From positions 1,798,001-1,862,000 of the forward strand of contig NZ_CP117460.1 in the NCBI RefSeq assembly GCF_030687145.1: DNA of 64,000 nucleotides, written 5' to 3'. Origin of the DNA: Pseudomonas sp. FP1742 (GTDB lineage Bacteria; Pseudomonadota; Gammaproteobacteria; Pseudomonadales; Pseudomonadaceae). Below are positions 8,093-18,334 of this stretch, piece after piece. Both the position numbers and the translations under genes were made by a program. The notes beneath the pieces were generated by a model. It did not search any database, was not told the origin of the DNA, and worked only from the letters and a program-made list of their open reading frames with translations. How positions within the stretch are numbered: the first letter of the stretch is position 1; the number at the start of each line of letters is the position of its first letter.

Positions 8093-9747
8093 TCCGGCGT
8101 CTAATGGCTCTGTTGAGCATCGCAGCCTTTGCACCGGGCGCCTGGGCGGCTGAGGCCCTGACGGGTGCCGTGCAGAAACAACCGCTTAACGTATCCGCGA
8201 TCATGATGTTCGTGGTGTTCGTGGGCGCAACCTTGTGCATTACCTATTGGGCGTCCAAACGCAACAAGTCGGCGGCCGACTACTATGCGGCGGGCGGCAA
8301 GATCACCGGTTTCCAGAACGGTCTGGCGATCGCCGGTGACTACATGTCCGCGGCGTCCTTCCTGGGTATTTCCGCCCTGGTGTTCACCTCCGGTTACGAC
8401 GGCCTGATCTACTCGATCGGCTTCCTGGTGGGCTGGCCGATCATTCTGTTCCTGATCGCCGAGCGCCTGCGCAACCTGGGCAAGTACACCTTTGCCGACG
8501 TGGCGTCCTATCGCCTGGGGCAAACCCAGATCCGCTCGCTGTCGGCGTGTGGTTCGCTGGTGGTGGTGGCGTTCTACCTGATCGCGCAAATGGTCGGTGC
8601 CGGCAAGCTGATTCAGCTGCTGTTCGGCCTGGACTACTACGTTGCGGTGATTCTGGTGGGTATCCTGATGTGCCTGTACGTGCTCTTCGGCGGCATGCTG
8701 GCGACCACTTGGGTACAGATCATCAAGGCGGTACTGTTGCTGTCCGGTGCCTCGTTCATGGCGCTGATGGTGATGAAGCACGTCAACTTCGACTTCAACA
8801 TGCTGTTCTCCGAGGCGATCAAGGTTCACCCTAAAGGTGAAGCGATCATGAGCCCGGGCGGCCTGGTGAAAGATCCGGTTTCGGCGTTCTCCCTCGGTCT
8901 GGCGCTGATGTTCGGTACCGCTGGCCTGCCGCACATTCTGATGCGCTTCTTCACCGTGAGTGATGCGAAAGAAGCGCGTAAAAGCGTGCTGTATGCCACT
9001 GGTTTCATCGGCTATTTCTATATCCTGACGTTCATCATCGGCTTCGGCGCGATCTTGCTGGTCAGCACTAACCCTGCCTTTAAAGATGCGGCTGGCGCGC
9101 TGTTGGGTGGTAACAACATGGCGGCGGTGCATTTGGCCAACGCGGTGGGTGGCAGTATTTTCCTGGGCTTCATCTCGGCGGTGGCGTTCGCAACCATCCT
9201 CGCGGTGGTGGCTGGCCTGACGCTGGCCGGTGCCTCGGCGGTGTCTCATGACCTGTATGCCAGCGTGATCAAGAAGGGCAAGGCCAACGACAAGGACGAA
9301 ATCCGCGTCTCGAAAATCACCACCGTCGCCCTGGCAGTGCTGGCGATCGGCCTGGGCATTCTGTTCGAGAAGCAGAACATTGCGTTCATGGTGGGCCTGG
9401 CGTTCTCCATTGCGGCGAGCTGCAACTTCCCGGTACTGCTGCTTTCCATGTACTGGAAGAAACTGACGACTCGCGGTGCGATGATCGGCGGTTGGTTGGG
9501 GCTGGTCAGTGCTGTTGGCTTGATGGTGCTGGGGCCAACCATCTGGGTGCAGATCATGGGTCACGAGAAGGCGATCTTCCCGTACGAATACCCGGCGCTG
9601 TTCTCCATGGCCATTGCCTTTGTCGGGATCTGGTTCTTCTCGGTCACCGACAAGTCGGCTGAGGGTGTAAACGAGCGGGCGCTGTTCTTCCCGCAGTTTG
9701 TGCGTTCGCAGACAGGGTTGGGGGCGAGTGGGGCGGTTTCGCACTAA
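8089..9747 (+). CDS. actP: Cation/acetate symporter ActP
   Basis: 552 residues with about 13 transmembrane segments, in the sodium:solute symporter family. A cleavable signal-like leader (ending PGAWAAEA) is followed by the ActP core. Diagnostic stretches include [20 protein letters not shown] (about residues 64-83), [17 protein letters not shown], and [17 protein letters not shown]. ActP imports acetate and other short carboxylates across the inner membrane. It is co-transcribed with the DUF485 gene and followed by a strong terminator. Length matches E. coli and Pseudomonas ActP. Confidence 0.95.
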   Translation: MIRRLMALLSIAAFAPGAWAAEALTGAVQKQPLNVSAIMMFVVFVGATLCITYWASKRNKSAADYYAAGGKITGFQNGLAIAGDYMSAASFLGISALVFTSGYDGLIYSIGFLVGWPIILFLIAERLRNLGKYTFADVASYRLGQTQIRSLSACGSLVVVAFYLIAQMVGAGKLIQLLFGLDYYVAVILVGILMCLYVLFGGMLATTWVQIIKAVLLLSGASFMALMVMKHVNFDFNMLFSEAIKVHPKGEAIMSPGGLVKDPVSAFSLGLALMFGTAGLPHILMRFFTVSDAKEARKSVLYATGFIGYFYILTFIIGFGAILLVSTNPAFKDAAGALLGGNNMAAVHLANAVGGSIFLGFISAVAFATILAVVAGLTLAGASAVSHDLYASVIKKGKANDKDEIRVSKITTVALAVLAIGLGILFEKQNIAFMVGLAFSIAASCNFPVLLLSMYWKKLTTRGAMIGGWLGLVSAVGLMVLGPTIWVQIMGHEKAIFPYEYPALFSMAIAFVGIWFFSVTDKSAEGVNERALFFPQFVRSQTGLGASGAVSH

Positions 9748-9778
9748 GGCTTCTTATATATAAGCTGCATTGACACGA

Positions 9779-9808
9779 ATGCCCCGGTCGAGAGATCGGG
9801 GCATTTTT
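9779..9808 (+). terminator. Intrinsic terminator of DUF485-actP
   Basis: ATGCCCCG and CGGGGCAT form the stem around a short loop and are followed by TTTTT. Confidence 0.85.
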
Positions 9809-9840
9809 ATTGGGCTTTTATGGGCGGTTATCGCACTTTG

Positions 9841-10245
9841 TAGGAACGAGGCTTGCCCGCGAAGGCTATATGCCGGGCGGCTTGTTTTTTGATGGTGTAC
9901 ATATCCATTGCTGCGGTAACGGCCACTTAGGGTTCCGCTCTTACAGCGGGTCACTTTGGAAAAGCCCCAAAGTAACCAAAGGGCTCTTGCCCCTTGCGTT
10001 CGGTGCCTCGCCTGGGCTCGGCATGCCCTCGCTCCGGTCCTGCTCCGTGGGCCCGCCGCCATCGGCCATCCATGGCCGGGGGGGGGCGGCTAACCCGGCA
10101 TCCATGCCGGGTTGCCCACTGCGCAGAATCTCCACTCGGCCTCTCGAGGGGGCGGATACCGCAAAAGCCAAAGCGAGGCGGCCTACCGGCCGGCCTGGTT
10201 GGGCGTGGGTACGTATTTGCTCCTTTTCCGGAGCCCGATCAGCAC
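9841..10245. repeat. Degenerate REP plus long dispersed Pseudomonas repeat
   Basis: A worn single REP (GAGGCTTGCCCGCGAAGGC) at about 9848-9866 is followed by a roughly 300-base GC-rich block beginning near 9928 (GGGTTCCGCTCTTACAGCGG). The block contains AAAGTAACCAAAGGGCTC, TGCCTCGCCTGGGCTCGGCA and the hairpin CCCGGCATCCATGCCGGG. I recognise this as a repeat found many times in Pseudomonas genomes and often wrongly annotated as small proteins. It includes a run of nine G at 10078-10086. No gene is supported here. Confidence 0.65.
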
Positions 10246-10249
10246 AAAC

Positions 10250-10281
10250 AAAAACGGCCTCTATCTACATAGAGGCCGTTC
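10250..10281 (-). terminator. Intrinsic terminator of gltA
   Basis: AACGGCCTCTAT and ATAGAGGCCGTT flank a 4-base loop. The A-run on the plus strand gives a U-tract for the minus-strand gltA transcript. Confidence 0.88.
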
Positions 10282-10316
10282 TCGGTGCAACTTAAGACGT
10301 TATCGCAAGACAGGTC

Positions 10317-11606
10317 TTATTTGCGGTCTTCAAGCCGGGTGATGTCACGCGACTCGTAGCCAGTGTACAGCTGGCGCGGACGGCCGATCTTGTACGGGCT
10401 GGAGAGCATTTCTTTCCAGTGGGAGATCCAGCCGACGGTCCGCGCCAGGGCGAAGATCACGGTGAACATGCTGGTTGGAATGCCGATCGCCTTGAGGATG
10501 ATCCCCGAGTAGAAGTCGACGTTCGGGTACAACGAGCGCTCGATGAAGTACGGATCAGTCAGGGCGATCTCTTCCAGGCGCATCGCCAGTTCGAGTTGCG
10601 GATCGTTGGTAATACCCAGTTCTTTCAGTACTTCGTCGCAGGTCTGCTTCATGACGGTGGCGCGTGGGTCGCGGTTTTTGTAAACCCGGTGACCGAAGCC
10701 CATCAGTTTGAACGGATCGTTCTTGTCCTTGGCCTTGGCGATGTACTTGTCGATGTTCGAGACATCGCCAATTTCATCGAGCATGGTCAGTACGGCTTCG
10801 TTCGCACCGCCGTGGGCAGGGCCCCACAGTGCGGCGATACCGGCGGCGATACAGGCGAACGGGTTGGCACCCGACGAGCCGGCCAGACGTACGGTAGAGG
10901 TCGATGCGTTCTGCTCGTGGTCGGCATGGAGGATGAAGATCCGGTCCATGGCCTTGGCGAGTACCGGGCTGATCGGTTTGATCTCGCACGGGGTGTTGAA
11001 CATCATGTGCAGGAAGTTTTCCGCGTACGACAGGTCGTTGCGCGGGTACATCATGGGCTGGCCCATGGAGTACTTGTAAACCATTGCGGCCAGGGTCGGC
11101 ATCTTGGCAACCAGGCGGATCGCGGAGATTTCGCGATGCTGCGGGTTATTGATGTCGAGGGAGTCGTGGTAGAACGCCGAGAGGGCGCCAACTACACCGC
11201 ACATGACGGCCATCGGGTGGGCGTCGCGACGGAAGCCGTTGAAGAAGGTCTTCAACTGCTCGTGGACCATGGTGTGGTTCTTCACGGTGCCGACGAACTG
11301 GGCCTTCTGTTCTGCGGTCGGCAGCTCGCCGTTGAGCAGCAGGTAGCAGGTTTCCAGGTAGTCCGACTTTTCAGCCAGCTGTTCGATCGGGTAGCCGCGG
11401 TGCAGCAGAATGCCGTTGTCGCCATCGATATAGGTGATCTTCGACTCGCAGGAGGCGGTCGACATGAAACCAGGGTCAAAGGTGAAACGGCCCGTGGCCG
11501 TCAGGCCCCGAACGTCGATAACATCGGGACCAACGGTGCCGGTTAAAATGGGCAGCTCGACGGGGGCTGCGCCCTCGATGATCAACTGCGCTTTTTTGTC
11601 AGCCAT
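10317..11606 (-). CDS. gltA: Citrate synthase (type II, hexameric)
   Basis: 429 residues catalysing oxaloacetate + acetyl-CoA to citrate, entry to the TCA cycle. An N-terminal beta-domain ([19 protein letters not shown]) marks the NADH-sensitive type II enzyme. Catalytic signatures are visible: [14 protein letters not shown] (active-site His), [15 protein letters not shown] (His and Arg) and the Asp region NVDFYSGI. Length equals the Gram-negative type II norm. It is transcribed away from sdhCDAB, a conserved arrangement in Pseudomonas, with both promoters in the shared 363-base gap. Confidence 0.98.
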   Translation of the reverse strand: MADKKAQLIIEGAAPVELPILTGTVGPDVIDVRGLTATGRFTFDPGFMSTASCESKITYIDGDNGILLHRGYPIEQLAEKSDYLETCYLLLNGELPTAEQKAQFVGTVKNHTMVHEQLKTFFNGFRRDAHPMAVMCGVVGALSAFYHDSLDINNPQHREISAIRLVAKMPTLAAMVYKYSMGQPMMYPRNDLSYAENFLHMMFNTPCEIKPISPVLAKAMDRIFILHADHEQNASTSTVRLAGSSGANPFACIAAGIAALWGPAHGGANEAVLTMLDEIGDVSNIDKYIAKAKDKNDPFKLMGFGHRVYKNRDPRATVMKQTCDEVLKELGITNDPQLELAMRLEEIALTDPYFIERSLYPNVDFYSGIILKAIGIPTSMFTVIFALARTVGWISHWKEMLSSPYKIGRPRQLYTGYESRDITRLEDRK

Positions 11607-11969
11607 GTGGCCTCCTATTTATGCTTGAAATCATCAGACAGACCCCCCACGCAGGGCCCGCACCACTATAGTGAGATAAATTCGAATGTCAATTTGCCTA
11701 AAGTCTTGCTCCAGAAGGCTTTAACCGGACTTTTTCCTCGAAATTTCCTGCCATTTACGCCTTTTATGCCACTTGTGCAATGCGCTATTAGGGGAAGGTG
11801 AACGCGTTGTCATTAGTAGCCTAACTGTCTATACTCGGCCACCGACCGCCAGGGGCTTTTGGGCCTGCTTTATTGGGGGTCGCATCCCTGGGTGGTGGTT
11901 ACCTGACCAGTGCACTCCCCAACAACTTTGCCCTGATTGTTAGGGGCTCTTCAGTGTGAAAAAAAAGCC
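11607..11969. promoter_or_regulatory. Divergent gltA / sdhC control region
   Basis: 363 bases between the gltA and sdhC starts. Just upstream of sdhC, CCCCAACAA (11917-11925) and TTGTTAGGGG (11937-11946) can pair with one bulged A, giving an mRNA hairpin about 24 bases before the GTG start. No T-run follows, so it is more likely a translational or RNA-stability element than a terminator. I could not assign -35/-10 boxes with confidence. Confidence 0.5.
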
Positions 11970-12344
11970 GTGAAAAGCCAACGACCTGTAAACCTAGACC
12001 TAAGGACCATCAAACTCCCCATTACCGGCGTTACGTCGTTTCTTCACCGTGTTTCCGGCATCATCCTCTTCCTGGGCCTTGGCTTCATGCTGTATGCATT
12101 GGGCAAGTCTCTGGGTTCCGAGGAAGGTTTTGTCGAGGTGAAGGCATGCTTGACCAGCCCGCTGGCCAAGTTCGTAGCATGGGGCCTCCTGTCCGCTCTT
12201 CTGTATCACCTGGTAGCCGGTGTGCGCCATTTGATCATGGACATGGGCATCGGTGAGACGCTGGAAGGCGGCCGCCTGGGCTCGAAAATTATCATCGCCG
12301 TTTCCGTGGTGTTGATCATTCTGGCAGGAGTTTGGATATGGTAA
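11970..12344 (+). CDS. sdhC: Succinate dehydrogenase cytochrome b556 subunit
   Basis: 124-residue membrane anchor of complex II with three helices. It contains SFLHRVSGIILF (quinone-site Ser/Arg region) and ALLYHLVAGVRHLIMDMG (heme b axial His and conserved His). The family start is K-S-Q-R-P-V-N-L-D-L, which fits the GTG at 11970. An ATG-less upstream extension to 11937 is possible but unlikely. The stop overlaps the sdhD start (ATGGTAA). It is the first gene of the sdh-suc gene series. Confidence 0.95.
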   Translation: MKSQRPVNLDLRTIKLPITGVTSFLHRVSGIILFLGLGFMLYALGKSLGSEEGFVEVKACLTSPLAKFVAWGLLSALLYHLVAGVRHLIMDMGIGETLEGGRLGSKIIIAVSVVLIILAGVWIW

Positions 12345-12706
12345 CCAGCGTTACGAACCTTTCGCGTTCGGGCCTCTATGACTGGATGGCGCAACGTGTG
12401 TCTGCGGTTGTTCTCGCGGCTTATTTCATCTTCCTGATCGGATACCTCGTTGCGAACCCTGGCATTGGCTACGCCCAATGGCATGGTCTGTTCGCCCACA
12501 ACGGGATGCGTATCTTCAGTCTGCTGGCCCTTGTGGCCCTGGGCGCTCACGCCTGGGTCGGCATGTGGACCATCGCGACCGACTACCTGACGCCGATGGC
12601 GCTGGGCAAGTCCGCGACTGCAGTACGTTTCCTTTTCCAGGCAGTATGCGGCGTCGCGATGTTCGCTTACTTCGTCTGGGGTGTGCAGATTCTCTGGGGT
12701 ATCTGA
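12338..12706 (+). CDS. sdhD: Succinate dehydrogenase membrane anchor subunit
   Basis: 122 residues with three transmembrane helices. With SdhC it holds heme b and the ubiquinone site of complex II. Motifs: SGLYDWMAQRVSAVVLAAY at the N terminus and ALGAHAWVGMWTIATDYL with the conserved His. Translation is coupled to sdhC by a 7-base overlap, and sdhA follows 3 bases after its stop. Confidence 0.95.
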   Translation: MVTSVTNLSRSGLYDWMAQRVSAVVLAAYFIFLIGYLVANPGIGYAQWHGLFAHNGMRIFSLLALVALGAHAWVGMWTIATDYLTPMALGKSATAVRFLFQAVCGVAMFAYFVWGVQILWGI

Positions 12707-12709
12707 TCC

Positions 12710-14482
12710 ATGGCTAACATTCCAACGATTTCTTTTGACGCCATCATTATTGGTGGCGGCGGTGCCGGCATGCGCGCTGCGCTGCAACTGGCACAAGGCG
12801 GTCACAAGACTGCCGTGATCACCAAAGTTTTCCCGACTCGCTCGCACACCGTATCGGCTCAGGGCGGCATCACTTGCGCCATCGCCTCTGCGGATCCGAA
12901 CGATGACTGGCGCTGGCACATGTACGATACCGTCAAGGGTTCCGACTACATCGGTGACCAGGACGCTATCGAATACATGTGTCAGGAAGGTCCGGCCGCA
13001 GTTTTCGAACTGGACCACATGGGCCTGCCGTTCTCCCGTACCGAGACCGGTCGTATCTACCAGCGTCCGTTCGGCGGCCAGTCCAAGGACTACGGCAAGG
13101 GCGGCCAGGCTGCACGTACTTGCGCGGCGTCCGACCGTACCGGTCACGCGCTGTTGCACACCCTTTATCAGGGCAACCTGAAAGCCGGCACCACGTTCCT
13201 GAACGAATACTACGCTGTCGATCTGGTAAAGAACGGTCAAGGCGAGTTCGTCGGTGTGATCGCGATCTGCATCGAAACCGGTGAAACCACCTACATCCGT
13301 GCCAAGGCCACCGTATTGGCCACCGGCGGTGCAGGTCGCATCTACGCTTCGACCACCAACGCCCTGATCAACACCGGTGACGGCGTTGGTATGGCGCTGC
13401 GTGCCGGCGTACCGGTACAAGATATCGAAATGTGGCAGTTCCACCCGACCGGCATCGCCGGTGCCGGTGTACTGGTTACCGAAGGTTGCCGTGGTGAAGG
13501 TGGTTACCTGATCAACAAGCACGGCGAGCGTTTCATGGAGCGTTATGCTCCGAACGCCAAAGACCTTGCCGGTCGTGACGTGGTTGCCCGTTCGATGGTT
13601 AAAGAAATCATCGCCGGCAACGGTTGCGGTCCGAATGGCGACCACGTAATGCTCAAACTCGACCACCTGGGCGAGGAAGTGCTGCACAGCCGTCTGCCGG
13701 GCATCTGCGAACTGTCCAAGACTTTCGCGCACGTTGACCCTGTTGTTGCTCCGGTTCCTGTCGTTCCGACCTGCCACTATATGATGGGCGGCGTTCCGAC
13801 CAACATTCACGGTCAGGCAATCACCCAGAACGACGAAGGTGTCGACGAAATCATCCCTGGCCTGTTCGCAGTGGGTGAAGTGGCGTGCGTATCGGTTCAC
13901 GGCGCCAACCGTCTGGGCGGTAACTCGCTGCTTGACCTGGTGGTATTCGGCCGCGCTGCCGGCCTGCACCTGGAAAAAGCACTGACCGACGGTATCGAAT
14001 ACGATGACGCCACCGACGCCGACATCAACGCGGCCCTGGCACGTCTGTCCGCTCTGAACGAGCGTACCGAAGGTGAAGACGTGGCAACCCTGCGTCGTGA
14101 GCTGCAAAGCTGCATGCAGAACTACTTCGGTGTGTTCCGTACCGGCGAATACATGCAGAAGGGTATTGCTCAACTGGCTGAACTGCGTGGCCGTATCGCC
14201 AACGTCAAGATCAACGACAAGAGCCAGGCGTTCAACACCGCGCGTATCGAAGCGCTGGAGCTGCAGAACCTGCTGGAAGTGGCCGAAGCTACCGCCATCG
14301 CTGCAGAAGTACGTAAAGAGTCCCGCGGTGCTCACGCCCGTGAAGACTTCGAAGACCGTGACGACGAAAACTGGCTGTGCCACACCCTGTACTTCCCGGG
14401 TGAGAAGCGCGTTGCCAAGCGTGCAGTGAACTTCTCGCCGAAGACTGTTCCGACTTTTGAACCTAAGATTCGGACTTATTAA
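12710..14482 (+). CDS. sdhA: Succinate dehydrogenase flavoprotein subunit
   Basis: 590 residues, the catalytic subunit that oxidises succinate to fumarate with covalently bound FAD. Visible motifs: the dinucleotide fold [17 protein letters not shown], the flavinylated His in [26 protein letters not shown], and the C-terminal FAD segment [18 protein letters not shown]. Length matches proteobacterial SdhA. The sdhB start follows after 11 bases, so the subunits are made together. Confidence 0.98.
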   Translation: MANIPTISFDAIIIGGGGAGMRAALQLAQGGHKTAVITKVFPTRSHTVSAQGGITCAIASADPNDDWRWHMYDTVKGSDYIGDQDAIEYMCQEGPAAVFELDHMGLPFSRTETGRIYQRPFGGQSKDYGKGGQAARTCAASDRTGHALLHTLYQGNLKAGTTFLNEYYAVDLVKNGQGEFVGVIAICIETGETTYIRAKATVLATGGAGRIYASTTNALINTGDGVGMALRAGVPVQDIEMWQFHPTGIAGAGVLVTEGCRGEGGYLINKHGERFMERYAPNAKDLAGRDVVARSMVKEIIAGNGCGPNGDHVMLKLDHLGEEVLHSRLPGICELSKTFAHVDPVVAPVPVVPTCHYMMGGVPTNIHGQAITQNDEGVDEIIPGLFAVGEVACVSVHGANRLGGNSLLDLVVFGRAAGLHLEKALTDGIEYDDATDADINAALARLSALNERTEGEDVATLRRELQSCMQNYFGVFRTGEYMQKGIAQLAELRGRIANVKINDKSQAFNTARIEALELQNLLEVAEATAIAAEVRKESRGAHAREDFEDRDDENWLCHTLYFPGEKRVAKRAVNFSPKTVPTFEPKIRTY

Positions 14483-14493
14483 GGGTGGCCGCC

Positions 14494-15198
14494 ATGTTGC
14501 AAGTCAGTGTTTATCGTTACAACCCTGATCAGGACGCTGCGCCGTTCATGCAGGAATTCCAGGTTGATACCGGTGGTAAAGACCTGATGGTGCTGGACGT
14601 GCTGGCCCTGATCAAAGAGCAGGACGAAGGTTTCTCCTATCGTCGCTCTTGCCGTGAAGGTGTTTGCGGTTCCGACGGCATGAACATCAACGGCAAAAAC
14701 GGTCTGGCGTGCATCACGCCGCTGTCTGCCGTCGTAAAAGGTAACAAGCTGATCGTTCGTCCTCTGCCAGGTTTGCCGGTTATCCGTGACCTGGTCGTCG
14801 ATATGAGCATCTTCTACAAGCAATACGAAAAGGTGAAGCCATACCTGCAGAACGACACGCCGGCTCCGGCCATCGAGCGTCTGCAGTCCCCTGAAGAGCG
14901 TGAAAAGCTCGACGGTCTGTACGAGTGCATCCTGTGCGCTTGCTGCTCGACTTCGTGCCCGTCCTTCTGGTGGAACCCGGACAAGTTCCTGGGCCCGGCT
15001 GCTCTGCTGCAAGCGTACCGCTTCCTGGCAGACAGCCGCGACACCAAGACGTCCGAGCGTCTGGCTTCGCTGGATGACCCGTTCAGCGTATTCCGCTGCC
15101 GGGGCATCATGAACTGCGTCAACGTTTGTCCGAAAGGCCTGAACCCGACTAAGGCCATCGGTCACATCCGTAACATGCTGCTGCAAAGCGGCGTGTGA
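14494..15198 (+). CDS. sdhB: Succinate dehydrogenase iron-sulfur subunit
   Basis: 234 residues. Three Fe-S cluster motifs are intact: 2Fe-2S in SCREGVCGSDGMNINGKNG plus a later Cys, 4Fe-4S in ECILCACCSTSCPSFWW, and the 3Fe-4S/4Fe-4S Cys set in FRCRGIMNCVNVCPKGLNP. It passes electrons from SdhA FAD to quinone. Start chosen at MLQVSVYRY, the family norm, behind AAGGGTGG; an ATG 9 bases upstream is less likely. Confidence 0.97.
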   Translation: MLQVSVYRYNPDQDAAPFMQEFQVDTGGKDLMVLDVLALIKEQDEGFSYRRSCREGVCGSDGMNINGKNGLACITPLSAVVKGNKLIVRPLPGLPVIRDLVVDMSIFYKQYEKVKPYLQNDTPAPAIERLQSPEEREKLDGLYECILCACCSTSCPSFWWNPDKFLGPAALLQAYRFLADSRDTKTSERLASLDDPFSVFRCRGIMNCVNVCPKGLNPTKAIGHIRNMLLQSGV

Positions 15199-15460
15199 TT
15201 CAGCTGCTGTACCCGTAGGACCGCTGTACCCGTAGATGCTGCGGCGCAGGCTTCAACCGGCGCCGTAGTTTTAACCTGAGCAGCAGCCCATAAGGCTGCG
15301 GCTCTTATTTTGAAGAAATGAGACAAGCAGGGGCATCCGGGCTGGTACCCGGACTATCAGCGTGATCCTAAGTGGCTTGTTTTAGTCGCTGCATTCGGAC
15401 TTCTGCAAGTTTGCTCGGTGTCGACGCCGGTGGTGTTCCCCTAACCGAGGGTGACCAAGC
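15199..15460 (+). promoter_or_regulatory. sdhB-sucA intergenic: two terminator-like hairpins and a short direct repeat
   Basis: 262 bases. A direct repeat GCTGTACCCGTAG occurs twice near 15208-15236. CTGCGGCGC (15239-15247) pairs with GCGCCGTAG (15260-15268) and is followed by TTTT. GCAGCC (15283-15288) pairs with GGCTGC (15294-15299), with a T-rich tail to 15311. These could terminate or attenuate transcription between sdh and suc. A separate sucA promoter may lie in 15312-15440, but I cannot place one. Confidence 0.6.
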
Positions 15461-18292
15461 ATGCAAGAAAGCGTGATGCAGCGCATGTGGAACAGCGCCT
15501 ACCTTTCCGGTAGTAACGCTGCCTATGTGGAAGAGCTCTACGAGCTCTACCTGCACGACCCTAACGCTGTGCCAGAAGAGTGGCGCACCTACTTCCAGAA
15601 GTTGCCTGCTGATGGCAACACTGCCACCGATGTTTCGCACTCCACAATTCGCGATCATTTCGTCTTGCTGGCAAAGAACCAGCGCCGCGCCCAACCGGTT
15701 TCCGCCGGCAGCGTGAGCAGTGAGCACGAGAAGAAGCAAGTTGAAGTGCTGCGATTGATCCAGGCCTACCGTATGCGTGGCCACCAGGCAGCCCAGCTTG
15801 ACCCGCTGGGGCTGTGGCAGCGTCCTGCACCTGCAGACCTGTCAATCAATCATTACGGCTTGACCAATGCCGATCTTGATACGACCTTCCGTGCCGGCGA
15901 CCTGTTCATCGGCAAAGAGGAGGCGAGCCTACGCGAAATTCACGAAGCGTTGCAGCAGACATATTGCCGCACCATCGGCGCTGAATTTACGCACATCGTC
16001 GATTCCGAGCAGCGCCAGTGGTTCCAGCAGCGTCTGGAAAGCGTGCGCGGCCGTCCGACGTACTCTGCCGACATCAAGAGCCACTTGCTCGAGCGCGTTA
16101 CTGCTGCTGAAGGTCTGGAAAAATACCTGGGTACCAAATACCCGGGCACCAAGCGTTTCGGCCTGGAAGGTGGCGAGAGCCTGATTCCGCTGCTTGACGA
16201 GCTGATCCAGCGTTCCGGTTCCTACGGCACCAAGGAAATCGTGATCGGCATGGCCCACCGTGGCCGTCTGAACGTGCTGGTCAACACCTTCGGCAAGAAC
16301 CCGCGCGAGCTGTTCGACGAGTTCGAAGGCAAGAAGAAGGTCGAGCTGGGTTCCGGTGACGTTAAATATCACCAGGGCTTCTCGTCCAACGTCATGACCA
16401 CCGGCGGTGAAGTTCACCTGGCCATGGCTTTCAACCCGTCTCACCTGGAAATCGTTTCTCCAGTGGTCGAGGGTTCGGTTCGCGCCCGTCAGGATCGTCG
16501 TAACGACCCTACCGGTGAAAAGGTTCTGCCGATTTCCATCCACGGTGACGCGGCATTCGCCGGTCAGGGCGTGGTCATGGAAACCTTCCAGATGTCGCAG
16601 ACCCGCGGCTTCAAGACTGGCGGTACGATCCACCTGGTCATCAACAACCAGGTCGGCTTCACCATCAGCAATCCGGAAGACTCGCGTTCCACCGAGTACT
16701 GCACCGACGTCGCGAAAATGATCCAGGCGCCGATCCTCCATGTGAATGGTGATGATCCGGAAGCCGTATTGTTCGTGACCCAGCTGGCGATCGACTACCG
16801 CATGCAGTACAAGCGCGACGTGGTGATCGATCTGGTCTGCTACCGTCGTCGCGGCCACAACGAGGCCGACGAACCAAGCGGTACCCAGCCTCTGATGTAT
16901 CAGCAAATCGCCAAACAGCGCACCACCCGTGAGCTGTATGCCGATCGCCTGACCCAGAGCGGTGTACTGGACGTTGAGCGTGTTCAGGCGAAAGTCGATG
17001 AATACCGCAACGCGCTGGACAACGGTCTGCATGTTGTAAAAAGCCTGGTCAAAGAGCCGAACAAAGAGTTGTTCGTGGACTGGCGTCCGTATCTGGGCCA
17101 CGCCTGGACCGCGCGTCACGACACTCGCTTCGATCTGAAAACCTTGCAGGAACTGTCCGCCAAGCTGCTGGAAATCCCGGAAGGCTTCGTGGTTCAGCGC
17201 CAAGTCTCGAAAATCTACGAAGACCGTCAGAAGATGCAAGCCGGCGGCCTGCCGATCAACTGGGGTTACGCTGAAACCATGGCGTACGCGACCCTGGCGT
17301 TCGAAGGTCACCCGATTCGTATCACTGGCCAGGACGTAGGCCGCGGTACTTTCTCGCACCGTCATGCGGCGCTGCACAACCAGAAAGATGCCAGCACCTA
17401 CATTCCGCTGCAGCACCTGTATAAAGGTCAGCCGCGTTTCGATCTGTACGACTCGTTGCTGTCCGAAGAAGCGGTTCTGGCGTTCGAATACGGTTACTCG
17501 ACCACAGAGCCTAACGCTCTGGTCATCTGGGAAGCGCAGTTCGGCGATTTCGCCAACGGTGCCCAGGTGGTTGTCGACCAGTTCATCACCAGTGGCGAGC
17601 ACAAGTGGGGCCGTCTCTGCGGTCTGACCATGCTGCTGCCGCACGGTTATGAAGGTCAGGGTCCCGAGCACTCCTCGGCTCGTCTGGAGCGTTACCTGCA
17701 GCTGTGCGCCGAGCACAACATTCAGGTAGCCGTGCCGACCACGCCGGCCCAGATCTACCACTTGTTGCGTCGTCAGGTGATTCGCCCGCTGCGCAAGCCG
17801 TTGGTGGTCCTGACTCCGAAGTCGTTGCTGCGTCACAAACTGGCTATCTCGACCCTGGAAGATCTGGCCGAAGGTTCGTTCCAGACCGTTATCCCGGAAA
17901 TCGATGCACTTGACCCGAAAAAGGTCACCCGCATGATTCTGTGTAGCGGCAAGGTCTACTACGACCTGCTGGAAAAACGCCGTGCCGAAGGTCGTGAAGA
18001 CATCGCCATCGTGCGTATCGAGCAGTTGTATCCGTTCCCTGAGGACGACCTGATGGAGGCGCTCGCCCCTTACACCAACCTCGAAAACGTGGTCTGGTGC
18101 CAGGAAGAGCCGATGAACCAGGGCGCCTGGTACAGCAGCCAGCATCACATGCGTCGCAGCCTGACCAACCACAAACAAGGTCTGGTCCTGGAATACGCTG
18201 GTCGTGAGGCTTCCGCCGCACCTGCTTGCGGTTACGCTTCGATGCACGCCGAGCAGCAGGAACAACTGCTGCAAGATGCTTTCACTGTTTAA
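15461..18292 (+). CDS. sucA: 2-oxoglutarate dehydrogenase E1 component
   Basis: 943 residues, the thiamine-diphosphate decarboxylase of the 2-oxoglutarate dehydrogenase complex. The N-terminal SucB-binding segment (LSGSNAAYVEELYELYLHDP) is present. The TPP region includes EIVIGMAHRGRLNVLVN and HGDAAFAGQGVVMET; the pyrimidine-binding domain contains GQDVGRGTFSHRHAALH. Length matches family (about 930-945). The start ATG at 15461 follows GAGGGTGACC. It is grouped with sucB and lpd, which complete the complex. Confidence 0.98.
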   Translation: MQESVMQRMWNSAYLSGSNAAYVEELYELYLHDPNAVPEEWRTYFQKLPADGNTATDVSHSTIRDHFVLLAKNQRRAQPVSAGSVSSEHEKKQVEVLRLIQAYRMRGHQAAQLDPLGLWQRPAPADLSINHYGLTNADLDTTFRAGDLFIGKEEASLREIHEALQQTYCRTIGAEFTHIVDSEQRQWFQQRLESVRGRPTYSADIKSHLLERVTAAEGLEKYLGTKYPGTKRFGLEGGESLIPLLDELIQRSGSYGTKEIVIGMAHRGRLNVLVNTFGKNPRELFDEFEGKKKVELGSGDVKYHQGFSSNVMTTGGEVHLAMAFNPSHLEIVSPVVEGSVRARQDRRNDPTGEKVLPISIHGDAAFAGQGVVMETFQMSQTRGFKTGGTIHLVINNQVGFTISNPEDSRSTEYCTDVAKMIQAPILHVNGDDPEAVLFVTQLAIDYRMQYKRDVVIDLVCYRRRGHNEADEPSGTQPLMYQQIAKQRTTRELYADRLTQSGVLDVERVQAKVDEYRNALDNGLHVVKSLVKEPNKELFVDWRPYLGHAWTARHDTRFDLKTLQELSAKLLEIPEGFVVQRQVSKIYEDRQKMQAGGLPINWGYAETMAYATLAFEGHPIRITGQDVGRGTFSHRHAALHNQKDASTYIPLQHLYKGQPRFDLYDSLLSEEAVLAFEYGYSTTEPNALVIWEAQFGDFANGAQVVVDQFITSGEHKWGRLCGLTMLLPHGYEGQGPEHSSARLERYLQLCAEHNIQVAVPTTPAQIYHLLRRQVIRPLRKPLVVLTPKSLLRHKLAISTLEDLAEGSFQTVIPEIDALDPKKVTRMILCSGKVYYDLLEKRRAEGREDIAIVRIEQLYPFPEDDLMEALAPYTNLENVVWCQEEPMNQGAWYSSQHHMRRSLTNHKQGLVLEYAGREASAAPACGYASMHAEQQEQLLQDAFTV

Positions 18293-18334
18293 CGCCTTCG
18301 CGCACCTGAAACCGAATTTAAGGACCCACAGATA

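Noticed and set aside
10078-10086. Nine-G tract as a phase-variation switch
   Set aside because: It is not within or just before a gene, and sits in a repeat; it may also be a sequencing artefact.
9941-10342. Several small ORFs in the repeat upstream of gltA
   Set aside because: They lie in a dispersed non-coding repeat, overlap one another on both strands and lack ribosome sites.
11917-11946. Hairpin before sdhC as an intrinsic terminator
   Set aside because: It has no T-run and lies directly before the GTG start, so it is better viewed as an mRNA leader structure.
12206-14383. Open frame of 725 codons on the minus strand opposite sdhA
   Set aside because: Antisense shadow of sdhA with low-complexity Val/Gly/His composition and no recognisable domain.
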